DNA of 32,799 bases from Bacteroidota bacterium (GTDB lineage Bacteria > Bacteroidota > Bacteroidia > Bacteroidales > CAJPTX01). Each line of letters starts with the position of its first letter. Within the stretch, counting starts at the first letter, position 1. The DNA lies in assembly GCA_002748015.1 (NCBI GenBank), contig PDRH01000026.1, positions 1-32,799 on the forward strand, in the 5' to 3' direction. This document shows positions 7,723 to 15,733 of this stretch, in pieces. Below the pieces are notes generated by a model. It did no database searches. It saw only the letters and a program-made list of their open reading frames with translations, and was not told where the DNA came from. Made by a program: the position numbers and the translations under genes.

Positions 7723-8898
7723 ATGGCCAAGGTGCTACTGGTCTACTACCCTAGCGTGCAGGCTCCCCTGGTTGGGCGCATTGTCGAGCAGATGCGCACC
7801 AGAGGTCTAGAGATGGACAGCCTTAACCTACCAACTGCCCAGCTCAACGGCCAGCCCCTCAATACTGGCGGTCCATACGGGTTCCTTCGGCGCATGCTCT
7901 CCCCCCTCCTGCGAATCGCCATCATCCGGAAGGCCCTCTCGCCCCTCCTGGCCTCCCTCCTCCTGCGGCGCGTCGCAAGGGGCTACGATATGCTCGATTT
8001 CCACTATTTCTCCGTGGACTACATGCCCTACATGTGGAGTCCCTCTCGCCCCTATGCCATTAGCATATGGGGTTCGGACTTCTACCGGGAGCGCCCCTTC
8101 ATCCAGCGCCTCAAGGCAAAGCTGTACCGCCGGGCGCTCTACGTTCGGGTAGCAACGGAGGCCATGGGGCGTGATGTCCTGTCCCGTTTCCCTGACCTTG
8201 ACGGTTGCATAGAGGTGGCGAACTTCGGGGTGGAGCTGCTCGAGGAGATAGACCTGCTTCGTGGTAGCGCAAAGAGCCTAGTCCCCGAATCTGAAAGGGA
8301 TGGTCGCCTGGTGCTTACCTGTGGCTACAATGGTAGCCCCGCCCAGCGGCACCAGGCCATTCTTGAGGCCATCTCCCGCCTTTCCGATACCCAGAAAGAG
8401 CGCATTTTTCTCTACCTACCGCTCACCTACGGTCTTACTCCCGAGTACAGGGCGGAGCTAATAGCCCGTCTGCAGGAACTCGCCCTACCCTATCGCCTCT
8501 TCGAGCAACGGCTGAGCGATGGGGATATGGCCCTGCTGCGTCTGGAGACCGACGTGGTGGTGAACATCCAGACCACCGATGCTCTCTGCGCATCCCTCAC
8601 CCAGCATCTCTACGCTGGCAACGTCCTCATAGCGGGCGACTGGCTACCCTACGAGATCTACCCCCAGACCGGGGTTTACTATCTTCCCACTACAATAGAA
8701 GCCCTCCCCATCCACCTGGCTACATGCATCGACGGCTACGAGCAGCAAAGCCACGCCACCGAGCGCAACCCTGAGCGCCTACGGCAGTGGGCAAGCTGGC
8801 AGGTTGCAGGCCGGCGACTCTACGAATTGTACATCAAAGGACTAAAGGAGATAGAAGCCTATGGAGGGCAGGGTGCCAACGGAGCTACTGATAGCTAG
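7723..8898 (+). CDS. GT-B fold glycosyltransferase (GT4/GT56-like)
   Basis: The protein is 391 residues with the two-domain look of GT-B enzymes. The N-terminus MAKVLLVYYPSVQ begins a Rossmann-like fold, DFHYFSVDYMPYMW and ISIWGSDFYR lie in the first domain, and LVLTCGYNGSPAQRH near 202-216 begins the second. That element resembles the nucleotide-binding start of WecF-like transferases. The downstream EQRLSDGDMALLRLETDVVVN and LTQHLYAGNVLIAGDWLPY match the distal donor-site region. It should act on the cytoplasmic face, adding one residue to the lipid-linked repeat. Given the upstream genes, ManNAcA or a diacetamido-trideoxyhexose is a plausible donor, but this is inference. It begins 3 bp after the acetyltransferase stop. 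Confidence 0.75.
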   Translation: MAKVLLVYYPSVQAPLVGRIVEQMRTRGLEMDSLNLPTAQLNGQPLNTGGPYGFLRRMLSPLLRIAIIRKALSPLLASLLLRRVARGYDMLDFHYFSVDYMPYMWSPSRPYAISIWGSDFYRERPFIQRLKAKLYRRALYVRVATEAMGRDVLSRFPDLDGCIEVANFGVELLEEIDLLRGSAKSLVPESERDGRLVLTCGYNGSPAQRHQAILEAISRLSDTQKERIFLYLPLTYGLTPEYRAELIARLQELALPYRLFEQRLSDGDMALLRLETDVVVNIQTTDALCASLTQHLYAGNVLIAGDWLPYEIYPQTGVYYLPTTIEALPIHLATCIDGYEQQSHATERNPERLRQWASWQVAGRRLYELYIKGLKEIEAYGGQGANGATDS

Positions 8899-9922
8899 GA
8901 GCGCAACGGGCATAGAGGCATTGCGCCAGATGGATGCCGTGGGGCATAAGATGCTCATCGTCGTGAATGCAGATGGGGGCTTCCACTCCATCCTTACGGT
9001 GGGCGACCTCCAGCGCGCCATCATCGCCAGCTACGATATTGCCCAGAGCATTGATGGGCTACTCGACCCGAAGTCTAAGGAATACGCCTACGTATGGGAG
9101 AGCGAAGAGGATATTCGTCAGCGCATGCTGGCCATTCGTGCGGAGTTCATGCCCGTGCTCGACGAGGCGGGCGCATTGCAGCGGCTCTACCTCTGGGAGG
9201 ACTTCTTCCCGAGCACCTCCCACGTGGCTGAGCGCGAGCCCCTAGATCTCCCTGTGGTCATCATGGCCGGTGGGCGAGGCGAGCGCATGAAGCCGCTTAC
9301 CAACGTAATACCCAAGCCGCTCATCCCGATAGGTGAGAAGACCATCCTCGAGACCATCCTTGATCAGTTCGCTGCCATCGGTTGCCACCGCTTCTACATC
9401 TCCGAGAACTACAAGGCAGGTTTGCTCCAGTACTATTTATCCGAGCTCGAACTCCCCTACTCCATTACGCACGTGGTGGAGGACAAGCCCATGGGGACCA
9501 TTGGCAGCGTCTCCCTAATGGCCGAGAGCATCGATACCCCCTTCTTCGTTTCCAACTGCGATATCCTCGTTGATCAGGACTACCGGGATGTATACGACTA
9601 CCACGTCTCCAACTCGAACGACATCACCGTGGTAACCTCCATGCAGGCGCAGCGCATCCCCTACGGGGTCATCGAGAGCGGCCCTGACGGCCTCCTCGAG
9701 CGCGTGATAGAGAAGCCCGAGAATATCTATATGATAAATACCGGGGTCTACCTGCTCAACGCCGAGATGATAGATTTAATCCCCCGGGACACCTTCTTCC
9801 ACATCACGGACCTTATCGCGGAGGTTATTGCCAAGGGGGGCCGCGTGGGTTGCTTCCCGGTGAGCGAGCGCTCCTGGCGGGATATTGGGACCTGGGCAGA
9901 GTACCTGAGGGTTCTGGGCTAG
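8861..9922 (+). CDS. CBS-domain sugar-phosphate nucleotidyltransferase, PtmE-like
   Basis: The protein is 353 residues: an N-terminal region of about 125 residues resembling a CBS pair (ALRQMD, MLIVVNADGGFHSILTVGDL, then a second repeat to about 115), then a nucleotidyltransferase domain. The pyrophosphorylase signature MAGGRGERMKPLT is at 135-147 with IPKPLIPIGEKTILE after it. This layout matches PtmE/LegE, the GlcN-1-P guanylyltransferase of the Campylobacter legionaminate route, and fits the LegB/LegC/LegH-like neighbours. The substrate is inferred, not seen. The gene overlaps the preceding glycosyltransferase by 38 bp; AAAGGAG at about 8844-8850 precedes its ATG. It is the last gene of the operon. 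Confidence 0.85.
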   Translation: MEGRVPTELLIARSATGIEALRQMDAVGHKMLIVVNADGGFHSILTVGDLQRAIIASYDIAQSIDGLLDPKSKEYAYVWESEEDIRQRMLAIRAEFMPVLDEAGALQRLYLWEDFFPSTSHVAEREPLDLPVVIMAGGRGERMKPLTNVIPKPLIPIGEKTILETILDQFAAIGCHRFYISENYKAGLLQYYLSELELPYSITHVVEDKPMGTIGSVSLMAESIDTPFFVSNCDILVDQDYRDVYDYHVSNSNDITVVTSMQAQRIPYGVIESGPDGLLERVIEKPENIYMINTGVYLLNAEMIDLIPRDTFFHITDLIAEVIAKGGRVGCFPVSERSWRDIGTWAEYLRVLG

Positions 9923-9944
9923 TCTGAATGGCCTTTGCCTTGGG

Positions 9945-9982
9945 CTCCCCTCCGAATTTGTCTGGGGAAATTCGGAGGGGAG
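9945..9982 (+). terminator. Long perfect hairpin after the PtmE-like gene
   Basis: A 15-bp perfect inverted repeat pairs 9945-9959 with 9968-9982 around an 8-nt loop, 22 bp after the stop codon. No T-tract follows, so it may be a 3'-end stabiliser or a weak or bidirectional terminator rather than a classical one. A second hairpin with a T-tract follows at 10076. Confidence 0.6.
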
Positions 9983-10075
9983 GTTTGGGCGGGGCGGGGA
10001 CGTTAGCTAGTTAACCCCCTCGTTATTAGGTACGATACCCATTTCTTGGGCTATTTTACTCGTGGAGGCCCCTAG

Positions 10076-10098
10076 TAGCCCGGGTGGGCTAGTTTTTT
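10076..10098 (+). terminator. Rho-independent terminator between operons
   Basis: A 6-bp stem pairs 10076-10081 (TAGCCC) with 10086-10091 (GGGCTA) around a GGGT loop, followed by G and six T (10093-10098). Confidence 0.7.
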
Positions 10099-10127
10099 GC
10101 CGGAGTATCCGCATGGTGTATTTTGCC

Positions 10128-10135
10128 TACCTTCG
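10128..10135 (+). promoter_or_regulatory. Probable -7 box (TACCTTCG) for the second operon
   Basis: It differs by one base from TAnnTTTG and continues GCGGG like the boxes at 2303 and 18882. It sits about 45 bp before the first gene of the operon. I see no TTG at the usual -33 distance. Confidence 0.55.
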
Positions 10136-10177
10136 CGGGTGGGCGGGGTGTGCTGTGCGGATGGGTAATGCTTATAT

Positions 10178-11149
10178 GTGAAGCGCATGAGGGTATTAGT
10201 TACAGGCGGTGCGGGCTTTATCGGCTCGAATCTCTGCGAGTATTTTCTGGGGCAAGGGTATGAGGTGGTGTGCTTGGATAACTTCTCAACGGGGTATCAG
10301 CGGAATATTGAACCGTATGTAGGCGATGCATCCTTTCGGCTTGTGGAGGGGGATATATGCGATTTGGAGGCGTGCGTTGAGGCATCTAAGGGTTGTGACT
10401 ACGCCTTTCATCATGCGGCCCTGGTCTCTGTTCCGGAGAGCGTTAGCGATCCGATCGCCACGAATGTAAGCAACGTGGCGGGCTTTGTGAATGTGCTGGA
10501 GGCAGCCCGTCGGAATGGCCTCAAGCGGGTGATCTATGCTTCCTCTTCGGCTGTGTACGGGGATAGCGAGGTGCTGCCGGCGGCCGAGGGCGCTGAGGGG
10601 GCTTGCCTTTCCCCCTATGCGCTGACCAAGCGGATGAATGAGGAGTGGGCGGATTTATACTATCGGCTCTACGGTCTGGAGAGCATAGGGTTGCGCTACT
10701 TCAACGTGTACGGGCGCCGACAGGACCCGAATGGGGCGTATGCGGCGGTAATCCCCATTTTCGTGCGGCGGATGATGGCAGGGCAGCCACCGCAGATCAA
10801 TGGGGACGGGAGCTATACGCGCGATTTTACGTATGTGGATGATGTTGTGCAGGCCAATGTGCGGGCCATGGAGGCTGGTGTAGAGGCTGTGAATGCGGTG
10901 TACAATGTGGCCTATGGGGAGGAGTCGAGCCTCAATGCGCTGGTAGCTGAACTACGGGCAATCCTGAGTGGCTATGATGCGGCTCTCAGTGGCATAGAGG
11001 CCGAGTATGGCCCATTGCGAGAGGGGGACATTGCGCACTCTGTAGCATCGATTGGCTTGCTGCGGGAGCGTTTGGGGTATAGGCCGGAATATCCCCTTTC
11101 GAGGGGCCTTCGGGAGGCTTGCCGGTGGTATTGGGAGAATTTGAAGTAA
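10178..11149 (+). CDS. NAD-dependent UDP-hexose 4-epimerase, WbpP/Gne-like
   Basis: This is an extended short-chain dehydrogenase of about 320 residues. TGGAGFIGSN binds NAD, ASSSAVYGD carries the catalytic Ser, and SPYALTKRMNEEWA carries Tyr-x-x-x-Lys. The motif GLRYFNVYGRRQDPNGAYAAVIPIF is the pattern seen in WbpP-type enzymes, so UDP-GlcNAc/UDP-GalNAc (or the corresponding uronic acids) are likely substrates. The frame allows a GTG at 10178 or an ATG at 10187. The ATG gives MRVLVTGGAGF and is arguably more typical; the coordinate given is the longer choice. It is the first gene after two terminators and a -7 box, heading the operon with rmlA and rmlB. Confidence 0.87.
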   Translation: MKRMRVLVTGGAGFIGSNLCEYFLGQGYEVVCLDNFSTGYQRNIEPYVGDASFRLVEGDICDLEACVEASKGCDYAFHHAALVSVPESVSDPIATNVSNVAGFVNVLEAARRNGLKRVIYASSSAVYGDSEVLPAAEGAEGACLSPYALTKRMNEEWADLYYRLYGLESIGLRYFNVYGRRQDPNGAYAAVIPIFVRRMMAGQPPQINGDGSYTRDFTYVDDVVQANVRAMEAGVEAVNAVYNVAYGEESSLNALVAELRAILSGYDAALSGIEAEYGPLREGDIAHSVASIGLLRERLGYRPEYPLSRGLREACRWYWENLK

Positions 11150-11163
11150 GGGATAGTAATAAG

Positions 11164-12048
11164 ATGAAGGGCATAGTACTAGCTGGGGGGAGCGGCACGC
11201 GTCTCTACCCGATAACGAAGGGGGTGAGCAAGCAGCTGCTACCCATATACGATAAGCCGATGGTGTACTACCCCATCTCGGTGCTCATGCTGGCGGGGAT
11301 ACGGGAGATACTCTTGATTTCTACCCCGGAGGATCTGCCGGGTTTCCGGCGTTTGCTGGGCGATGGTTCGGACTATGGGGTGCAGCTATCGTATGCTGAG
11401 CAACCCTCGCCGGATGGCCTGGCGCAGGCGTTCATCATTGGCGAGGGGTTCGTGGGGGATGATGATGTGTGCCTGGTACTGGGAGACAATATTTTCTACG
11501 GGAGCTACTTCACCTCTAAGCTTGCGCAGGCGGTGCGGGATGCGAAGGAGGAGCGGAAAGCTACGGTGTTCGGCTACTGGGTGCACGACCCGGAGCGGTA
11601 TGGCGTGGCGGAGCTGGATGCCACGGGGAACTGCCTCTCGCTGGAGGAGAAACCGGAGCATCCGAAATCGAACTACGCGGTGGTAGGGTTGTACTTCTAC
11701 CCGAGCAGCGTGGTGGAGGTTGCCAAGGGGGTAAAGCCCTCTGCGCGGGGGGAGCTGGAGATTACCTCGGTGAATCAGGTGTACCTTCGGGAGGGCAATC
11801 TGAAGGTTCAGACCTTGGGGCGTGGGTTTGCGTGGCTGGATACGGGTACGCACGATTCGCTGAGCGAGGCTAGCACCTTCATAGAGGTTATAGAGAAGCG
11901 CCAGGGGTTGAAGGTAGCATGCCTGGAGGCGATTGCGTATCGTAAGGGCTGGATAGGTCGGGAGAAGCTTCGGGCACTGGCCGAACCCTTGGCCAAGAAT
12001 CAGTATGGGCAGTATCTGCTCCGAATAGTAAACGAGGGGGAACAGTAG
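11164..12048 (+). CDS. rmlA: Glucose-1-phosphate thymidylyltransferase
   Basis: The enzyme makes dTDP-glucose from dTTP and glucose-1-phosphate. The protein is 294 residues, normal length. MKGIVLAGGSGTRLYPIT is the signature N-terminus, followed by SKQLLPIYDKPMVYYP. LVLGDNIFYG and FAWLDTGTHDSL are further conserved family stretches. I chose ATG 11164 because upstream in-frame codons overlap the previous gene and add residues foreign to the family. It is followed by rmlB after 2 bp, so the pair makes dTDP-4-keto-6-deoxyglucose. The usual rmlC and rmlD partners are absent. Confidence 0.97.
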   Translation: MKGIVLAGGSGTRLYPITKGVSKQLLPIYDKPMVYYPISVLMLAGIREILLISTPEDLPGFRRLLGDGSDYGVQLSYAEQPSPDGLAQAFIIGEGFVGDDDVCLVLGDNIFYGSYFTSKLAQAVRDAKEERKATVFGYWVHDPERYGVAELDATGNCLSLEEKPEHPKSNYAVVGLYFYPSSVVEVAKGVKPSARGELEITSVNQVYLREGNLKVQTLGRGFAWLDTGTHDSLSEASTFIEVIEKRQGLKVACLEAIAYRKGWIGREKLRALAEPLAKNQYGQYLLRIVNEGEQ

Positions 12049-12050
12049 AG

Positions 12051-13127
12051 ATGAAGAGCTGGAAACGTAGCATAGTAGTAACGGGGGGGGCTGGTTTTAT
12101 TGGTTCGCACGTTGTGCGCCTGTTCGTGTCAAAGTACCCGGAGTACCGGGTGATTTGCCTGGATAAGCTGACGTATGCGGGCAACCTAGAGAATTTGCGG
12201 GATGTGGAGGATGCGCCGAACTATGCCTTTGAGCGGGTGGATATTTGCGATTTTGCAGAGGTGCAGCGGGTGTTCCGTGATTATGCCATAGATGGGGTTA
12301 TCCATCTGGCGGCTGAGAGCCATGTGGACAGGAGTATCCGCGACCCCTTCACCTTTGCGCAGACGAATGTGATGGGTACGCTTACGTTGCTGCAGGCGGC
12401 TCGTCTCTACTGGGAGGGGCTACCGACGGGGTACGAGGGGAAGCTGTTCTACCATATCTCTACGGATGAGGTGTACGGTGCGCTGGAGATGGAGGGTGGC
12501 TATTTCGTGGAGACGACGAGCTACGATCCGCATTCGCCCTACTCTGCCTCAAAGGCGAGCTCTGACCACTTCGTGCGTTCGTTCCACGATACGTACGGTA
12601 TGCCTACGCTGGTGACGAACTGCTCGAATAACTATGGGCCCAACCAGTTCCCGGAGAAGCTGATACCGCTGTTTATCAATAATATCCGTGAGGGTAAGCC
12701 CCTGCCGGTGTACGGTAAGGGGGAGAACGTGCGGGATTGGCTGTACGTGCTGGACCATGCCCGGGCGATAGATACGATATTCCATAGGGGGAAGGTGGGG
12801 GATACGTACAACATCGGCGGGTTCAACGAGTGGCGGAATATAGATTTGATTCGGGTGATAATTGAGACGGTGGATAGGTTGCTGGGGCATGAGGCTGGTC
12901 ATTCGCTGGGCTTGATTAGCTATGTACAGGATAGGGCTGGGCATGATTTGCGCTACGCGATAGATTCGACGAAGCTGAAGGAGGAACTGGGGTGGGAGCC
13001 CTCGCTGCAGTTTGAGGAGGGGATAGAGAGGACCGTCCGCTGGTATCTGGACAACGGGGAGTGGGTGGAGCGGATAACCTCTGGGGAGTATGCGCGCTAC
13101 TACGAGGAGATGTACGGTGGACGTTAG
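12051..13127 (+). CDS. rmlB: dTDP-glucose 4,6-dehydratase
   Basis: The protein is 358 residues. TGGAGFIGSH at 11-20 binds NAD. The catalytic triad Thr-Asp-Glu appears in STDEVYGAL (138-140), and YSASK gives Y164 and K168. LDKLTYAGN, HLAAESHVDRSI, NCSNNYGPNQFPEKLIP and VRDWLYVLDHA are strongly conserved in this family. The product, dTDP-4-keto-6-deoxyglucose, is most likely passed to the aminotransferase at 14618 because no rhamnose genes follow. A G8 run (12083-12090) codes for part of the glycine-rich loop; the frame is intact here. Confidence 0.97.
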   Translation: MKSWKRSIVVTGGAGFIGSHVVRLFVSKYPEYRVICLDKLTYAGNLENLRDVEDAPNYAFERVDICDFAEVQRVFRDYAIDGVIHLAAESHVDRSIRDPFTFAQTNVMGTLTLLQAARLYWEGLPTGYEGKLFYHISTDEVYGALEMEGGYFVETTSYDPHSPYSASKASSDHFVRSFHDTYGMPTLVTNCSNNYGPNQFPEKLIPLFINNIREGKPLPVYGKGENVRDWLYVLDHARAIDTIFHRGKVGDTYNIGGFNEWRNIDLIRVIIETVDRLLGHEAGHSLGLISYVQDRAGHDLRYAIDSTKLKEELGWEPSLQFEEGIERTVRWYLDNGEWVERITSGEYARYYEEMYGGR

Positions 13128-13168
13128 GCGGCTAGGCATGTAGTTTTGCGCTAGAGGAGGGTATAGTT

Positions 13169-14614
13169 TTGAGCGATACGCTAAAGGATAGGACTGCGAA
13201 GGGTATGGGCTGGAGCCTGCTGGATAACCTGGCGGGTGCTGGCATTACCTTCCTTGTGGGGCTTGTACTTGCGCGGTTACTTTCGCCGAGCGAGTACGGG
13301 ATACTGGCCATCGTGATGATATTCATCGCGGTGTCGAACTCCATAGTGGATAGCGGCTTTTCGAGCGCGCTGGTGCGGAAGGTGAAGGTGAGCCCGTTGG
13401 ACTACAATACGGTTTTCTACTTCAATCTGGTGGTTAGCGCGGTGCTCTACGTTGGTCTGTACTTCCTGTCGCCCTTCATTGCGGATTTCTTCGGGCAGGC
13501 GATACTGGTGCCGGTGACGCGGGTGATCGGGGTTGTGCTGGTTATCAACGGCCTGGCCATCATCCCCCGGACGATTTTCGTTCGCAGCGTGAACTTCAAG
13601 TCGCAGATGTTGGCTTCGCTCATTGCCTCTGTGGCCAGCGGGGTTGTGGGTATCGGTATGGCGCTGATGGACTACGGGGTGTGGAGTTTGGTGGGGCAAC
13701 TTATCACTCGTCAGCTGCTGCTGACGGTATGCTTGTGGTGGCTATCCAGGTGGACACCGGCATTGGAGTACTCGTGGGAGAGCTTTCGGGAGCTATTCAG
13801 CTTTGGGTCTAAGCTACTGGTTGCGGGTTTGATAGATACTGTGTATCGGCATGTTGTAGAGTTTGTCATAGGGAAGTTCTACACGACGGGGGAGCTGGGG
13901 CAGTATACGCGGGCAGACCAGTTTGGCAATCTGGTGGCGGGCAACATGACTAGCGTTATTCAGCGCGTGAGCTATCCGGTGCTGAGCTCGATACAGGAGG
14001 AGCCGGAGCGGCTGCTGGAGGGCTTTCGCCGGGTGATAAAGTCGTCGATGCTGCTGTCCTTTGCGGCGATGTTCGGCATGGCGGCGTGCGCTAGGCCGAT
14101 GGTGCTGCTGCTCATAGGGGAGAAGTGGTTGCCGTCGGTTTACTACCTTCAGATTCTGTGCCTTTCGGCCTCTCTCTATCCGTTGCATGCGATAAACCTG
14201 AATATTCTGCAGGTGAAGGGGCGGTCGGACTTATTCCTCCGCCTGGAGGTGTACAAGAAGCTGCTGGGGGTGGGGCCTATTCTGCTGGGGATATTCTGGG
14301 GTATTGTGCCGATGCTGTGGGGGGGAGTTGTGACATCGGTGCTGGCCTTCTTCTTGAATAGCTACTACTCCGATGCCCTGCTTTCCTACCCGTCGTTGAT
14401 GCAGGTGAGGGATGTGGCGCCGACTTTCTGCGTCTCGCTGGTGGTGGCGGGGTGCATGTGGTGCGTTACGTTGGTGCCGATGGCTGTGTATTTCCAGCTA
14501 GCCGGGCAGGTGCTGCTGGGGGGTGGGCTGGCTTTGCTGCTCTACGAGTACTTCCGGCCGGCGGAGTACCTGGAGCTGAAGGAGATAGGTTTGAAACTAA
14601 TACTGAGGAGGTAG
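13169..14614 (+). CDS. Wzx-type oligosaccharide flippase (MOP superfamily)
   Basis: This is a 481-residue, highly hydrophobic inner-membrane protein with about 12-14 membrane segments from residue 20 to 475. The N-terminus SDTLKDRTAKGMGWSLLDN followed by VGLVLARLLSPSEYGILAI is the usual opening of the WzxC/PST-like branch. It should flip the lipid-linked repeat unit to the periplasm. The start is a TTG at 13169, with GAGGAGG at about 13153-13159 as ribosome-binding site; no in-frame ATG gives the conserved N-terminus. The aminotransferase gene starts 3 bp after the stop codon. Confidence 0.92.
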   Translation: MSDTLKDRTAKGMGWSLLDNLAGAGITFLVGLVLARLLSPSEYGILAIVMIFIAVSNSIVDSGFSSALVRKVKVSPLDYNTVFYFNLVVSAVLYVGLYFLSPFIADFFGQAILVPVTRVIGVVLVINGLAIIPRTIFVRSVNFKSQMLASLIASVASGVVGIGMALMDYGVWSLVGQLITRQLLLTVCLWWLSRWTPALEYSWESFRELFSFGSKLLVAGLIDTVYRHVVEFVIGKFYTTGELGQYTRADQFGNLVAGNMTSVIQRVSYPVLSSIQEEPERLLEGFRRVIKSSMLLSFAAMFGMAACARPMVLLLIGEKWLPSVYYLQILCLSASLYPLHAINLNILQVKGRSDLFLRLEVYKKLLGVGPILLGIFWGIVPMLWGGVVTSVLAFFLNSYYSDALLSYPSLMQVRDVAPTFCVSLVVAGCMWCVTLVPMAVYFQLAGQVLLGGGLALLLYEYFRPAEYLELKEIGLKLILRR

Positions 14615-14617
14615 ACC

Positions 14618-15730
14618 GTGGAAAAGAAACCGATAAATGTAACCTCGCCGCTCCTTCCGGATCTGGAGGAGTTCATCCCCTACCTTCGGGAGATTTGGGA
14701 TAGCGCTTGGTTGACGAATAATGGGAACTACCACCAGGAACTGGAGGAGGCGTTGGCCGATTACCTGAAGGTGCCGTACATAAGCCTCTTTGCCAATGGG
14801 ACGTTGCCGCTTATGTGTGCGCTGCAGGCGCTGCGGGTAACGGGCGAGGTGATTACTACGCCCTATAGCTTTGTAGCGACAACGCATTCCCTGTGGTGGA
14901 ATGGGGTGCGTCCGGTCTTTGTGGATATAGACCCGGTAACGTGCAATCTGGATCCGGGGCGTATCGAGGCGGCCATTACCCCTCGAACGACTGCGATCAT
15001 GCCCGTGCATTGCTATGGACAGCCGTGCGATACAGTGGGCATACAGGAGGTGGCGGATAAGTATGGACTGCGGGTTATCTACGATGCGGCGCATGCCTTT
15101 GGGGTTGAGGTGGATGGCGGTGGTATCTGCTGCGCGGGGGACATGAGCACGCTGAGCTTCCATGCGACGAAGGTGTACAATACCATAGAGGGGGGGGCGC
15201 TGGTGTGCCATGATGCGAAGACGAAGGAGCGTATAGACCGGCTGAAGAACTTCGGTTTTGCGGGTGAGGTGGAGGTGATAGCCCCTGGTATAAACGGCAA
15301 GATGGATGAAGTGCGGGCAGCGTATGGGCTGCTCAACCTGCGGCAGGTGGAGGGGGCAATTGCCCGTCGCCGGGCGGTGGTGGAGCGGTATAGGGAGGCG
15401 CTGTGCGGGGTGGCGGGCATTTCGTTCTTTGAGGATCGGGATGGGGTTCGCCAGAACTACGCCTACTTCCCGATCTTCGTGGATGAGGGGGTGTTCGGGA
15501 TGAGCCGTGATGCGCTCTACGAGCGGATGAAAGGGGCGGGGGTCATGGGGCGCCGGTATTTCTACCCGCTGATTAGCGATTTCTCGACGTACCGGGGCTT
15601 GCCGTCTGCCCGTGCGGAGAATCTGCCGGTGGCTCGGCGGAAGGCTAGTGAAGTAATTTGCCTACCTTTGCATGCGGATATGGGTGAGGGGGATGTGGAG
15701 CGGGTGCTGGGGAGTATTGTGGATGTTTAA
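14618..15730 (+). CDS. DegT-family sugar aminotransferase, VioA-like
   Basis: The protein is a 370-residue PLP enzyme. WLTNNGNYHQELE (32-44), LFANGTLPLMCAL (57-69) and VITTPYSFVATTHS (78-91) are typical of enzymes aminating C4 of dTDP-4-keto-6-deoxyglucose (VioA/DesI type). D156 in VIYDAAHAFGV contacts the PLP ring nitrogen and K185 in SFHATKVYNTIEGG forms the Schiff base. With rmlA and rmlB upstream, the expected product is dTDP-4-amino-4,6-dideoxyhexose. Position (C3 or C4) and stereochemistry cannot be proved here. The start is GTG 14618 after a GAGGAGG stretch. A G8 run at 15190-15197 lies in the conserved Glu-Gly-Gly. Confidence 0.87.
   Translation: MEKKPINVTSPLLPDLEEFIPYLREIWDSAWLTNNGNYHQELEEALADYLKVPYISLFANGTLPLMCALQALRVTGEVITTPYSFVATTHSLWWNGVRPVFVDIDPVTCNLDPGRIEAAITPRTTAIMPVHCYGQPCDTVGIQEVADKYGLRVIYDAAHAFGVEVDGGGICCAGDMSTLSFHATKVYNTIEGGALVCHDAKTKERIDRLKNFGFAGEVEVIAPGINGKMDEVRAAYGLLNLRQVEGAIARRRAVVERYREALCGVAGISFFEDRDGVRQNYAYFPIFVDEGVFGMSRDALYERMKGAGVMGRRYFYPLISDFSTYRGLPSARAENLPVARRKASEVICLPLHADMGEGDVERVLGSIVDV
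15663..15670 (+). promoter_or_regulatory. Possible internal -7 box upstream of the RloAB-like pair
   Basis: A perfect TACCTTTG followed by C lies inside the 3' end of the VioA-like gene, 63 bp before the ATPase start at 15734. No TTG is seen at the -33 distance. It codes for Leu-Pro-Leu in the aminotransferase, so it could be coincidence. Confidence 0.3.
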
Positions 15731-15733
15731 GCT

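Noticed and set aside
11119..11163. An upstream extension of rmlA into the epimerase gene
   Set aside because: The added residues are foreign to RmlA, whose N-terminus is well fixed by the glycine-rich signature from ATG 11164.
12083..12090. The G8 run in rmlB as an inactivating tract
   Set aside because: The frame is intact and the eight G are explained by the Thr-Gly-Gly-Ala codons of the cofactor loop; it is kept only as part of the tract-density observation.
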